A DNA stretch of 6,068 nt from DATGIQ01 sp035295665. Its GTDB lineage: Bacteria > Planctomycetota > Planctomycetia > Gemmatales > Gemmataceae. The DNA lies in contig DATGIQ010000393.1 in the NCBI GenBank assembly GCA_035295665.1, positions 1 through 6,068 on the forward strand. Reading direction: 5' to 3'. Below the pieces are notes generated by a model. The model made no database searches, was not told where the DNA came from, and saw only the letters and a list, made by a program, of their open reading frames with translations. Positions 5,782-6,068 of the stretch are shown one piece after another. The stretch's first letter is position 1, and the number at the start of each line of letters is the position of its first letter. The position numbers and the translations under genes were made by a program.

Positions 5782-5856
5782 GCGTCAGAACCGCAACACG
5801 TGCCTTGAACACTACACCTTGAAATGCCAGAATCACACGTGCTCTGATTCCGAAGC

Positions 5857-5860
5857 GAGG
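5857..5860 (+). promoter_or_regulatory. Ribosome binding site of the final small gene
   Basis: GAGG, extended as GCGAGG, lies seven bases before ATG 5868. This good site supports translation beginning in the frame that hits TGA at 5961-5963, and so supports reading the downstream coding part as frameshifted. Confidence 0.55.
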
Positions 5861-5867
5861 CAGAACC

Positions 5868-6068
5868 ATGCCATTGCCGCAGGAAACCGACGCGAGTACT
5901 TCGTTTTCCGTTCTTTCCGCTCGATCGCAAGAAGCTTTTTCCGTGACCTCCCGGAACTCTTGAAAACGCATTACGGGCAATGGGTTGCCTACCATGGTGA
6001 TGAGCTTCTCGGCTTTGCCCGCAGGCAGACGGAGCTTTATGAGACGTGTTTCCGCCGAGGACTCAAGG
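5868..6068 (+). CDS. Small protein with GQWVAYHGD-type motif, apparent -1 frameshift, runs off right edge
   Basis: Reading from ATG 5868, which has a good GAGG site, gives MPLPQETDASTSFSVLSARS and about ten more residues, then TGA at 5961-5963. The -1 frame instead reads FFRDLPELLKTHYGQWVAYH, then GDELLGFARRQTELYETCF and RRGLK up to the right edge. This second part looks strongly protein-like. It resembles, from memory, short planctomycete proteins and DUF5678-like domains built around GxWVAYHGD. Adding one T to the five-T run at 5936-5940 would join the halves as SARSQEAFFRDLPELLK. The cause could be a one-base deletion, a sequencing error or ribosomal slippage. Alternatively the second frame starts at TTG 5819 without any shift, but its upstream part (YFVFRSFRS and similar) has odd composition and no ribosome site was noted. 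The family assignment is tentative. Confidence 0.55.

Noticed and set aside
1..6068. CRISPR array, tRNA, rRNA, insertion sequence or phage genes
   Set aside because: No regularly spaced repeats, cloverleaf, rRNA-like stretch, transposase or integrase motif was seen on either strand.

Overview
The window is GC-rich with tightly packed genes. Gene content and protein style (a two-subfamily-like LipB next to LipA, a small lipoyl-like protein, tmk-holB, a proline-rich lipoprotein and a short protein with a GQWVAYHGD-type motif) suggest a planctomycete, perhaps Gemmataceae-like. That placement is inferred from protein character, since there is no rRNA or other direct marker.

Layout. (1) 1-1473, minus strand: N-terminal 491 codons of pyruvate carboxylase, whose C-terminal part lies beyond the left edge. 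(2) 1474-1784: divergent intergenic region of 311 bases with a strong 19-position hairpin. (3) 1785-3655, plus strand: three overlapping genes, a LipB homologue, LipA and an 81-residue lipoyl-like domain protein. (4) 3656-3741: short gap almost filled by a 23-position hairpin. (5) 3742-5383: overlapping tmk and holB (thymidylate kinase and clamp-loader delta'). (6) 5422-5781: small proline-rich lipoprotein. (7) 5868 to the right edge: start of a small conserved-looking protein that appears to be split by a -1 frameshift at a run of five T.

The main point of interest is the lip cluster. LipA looks fully intact: both cysteine triads and the C-terminal RSSY motif are present. The two genes around it are not canonical. 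The LipB homologue has proline where the catalytic lysine belongs and alanine where the catalytic cysteine belongs. It has no lysine before residue 239 and no cysteine after residue 95. The lipoyl-like domain has Gly-Gly where the DK of the lipoyl-lysine hairpin belongs, so it cannot be lipoylated at the usual site. All three genes overlap and are probably translationally coupled. This looks like a LipA operon with a pseudo-LipB (or a LipB with a relocated nucleophile) and a non-acceptor lipoyl fold. Whether this is a clade-wide variant or a new arrangement cannot be decided from one sequence.

Functionally, pyruvate carboxylase and lipoate biosynthesis both serve the pyruvate node (anaplerosis and oxidative decarboxylation). 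tmk and holB form a separate DNA-precursor and replication pair that is often found together in bacteria.
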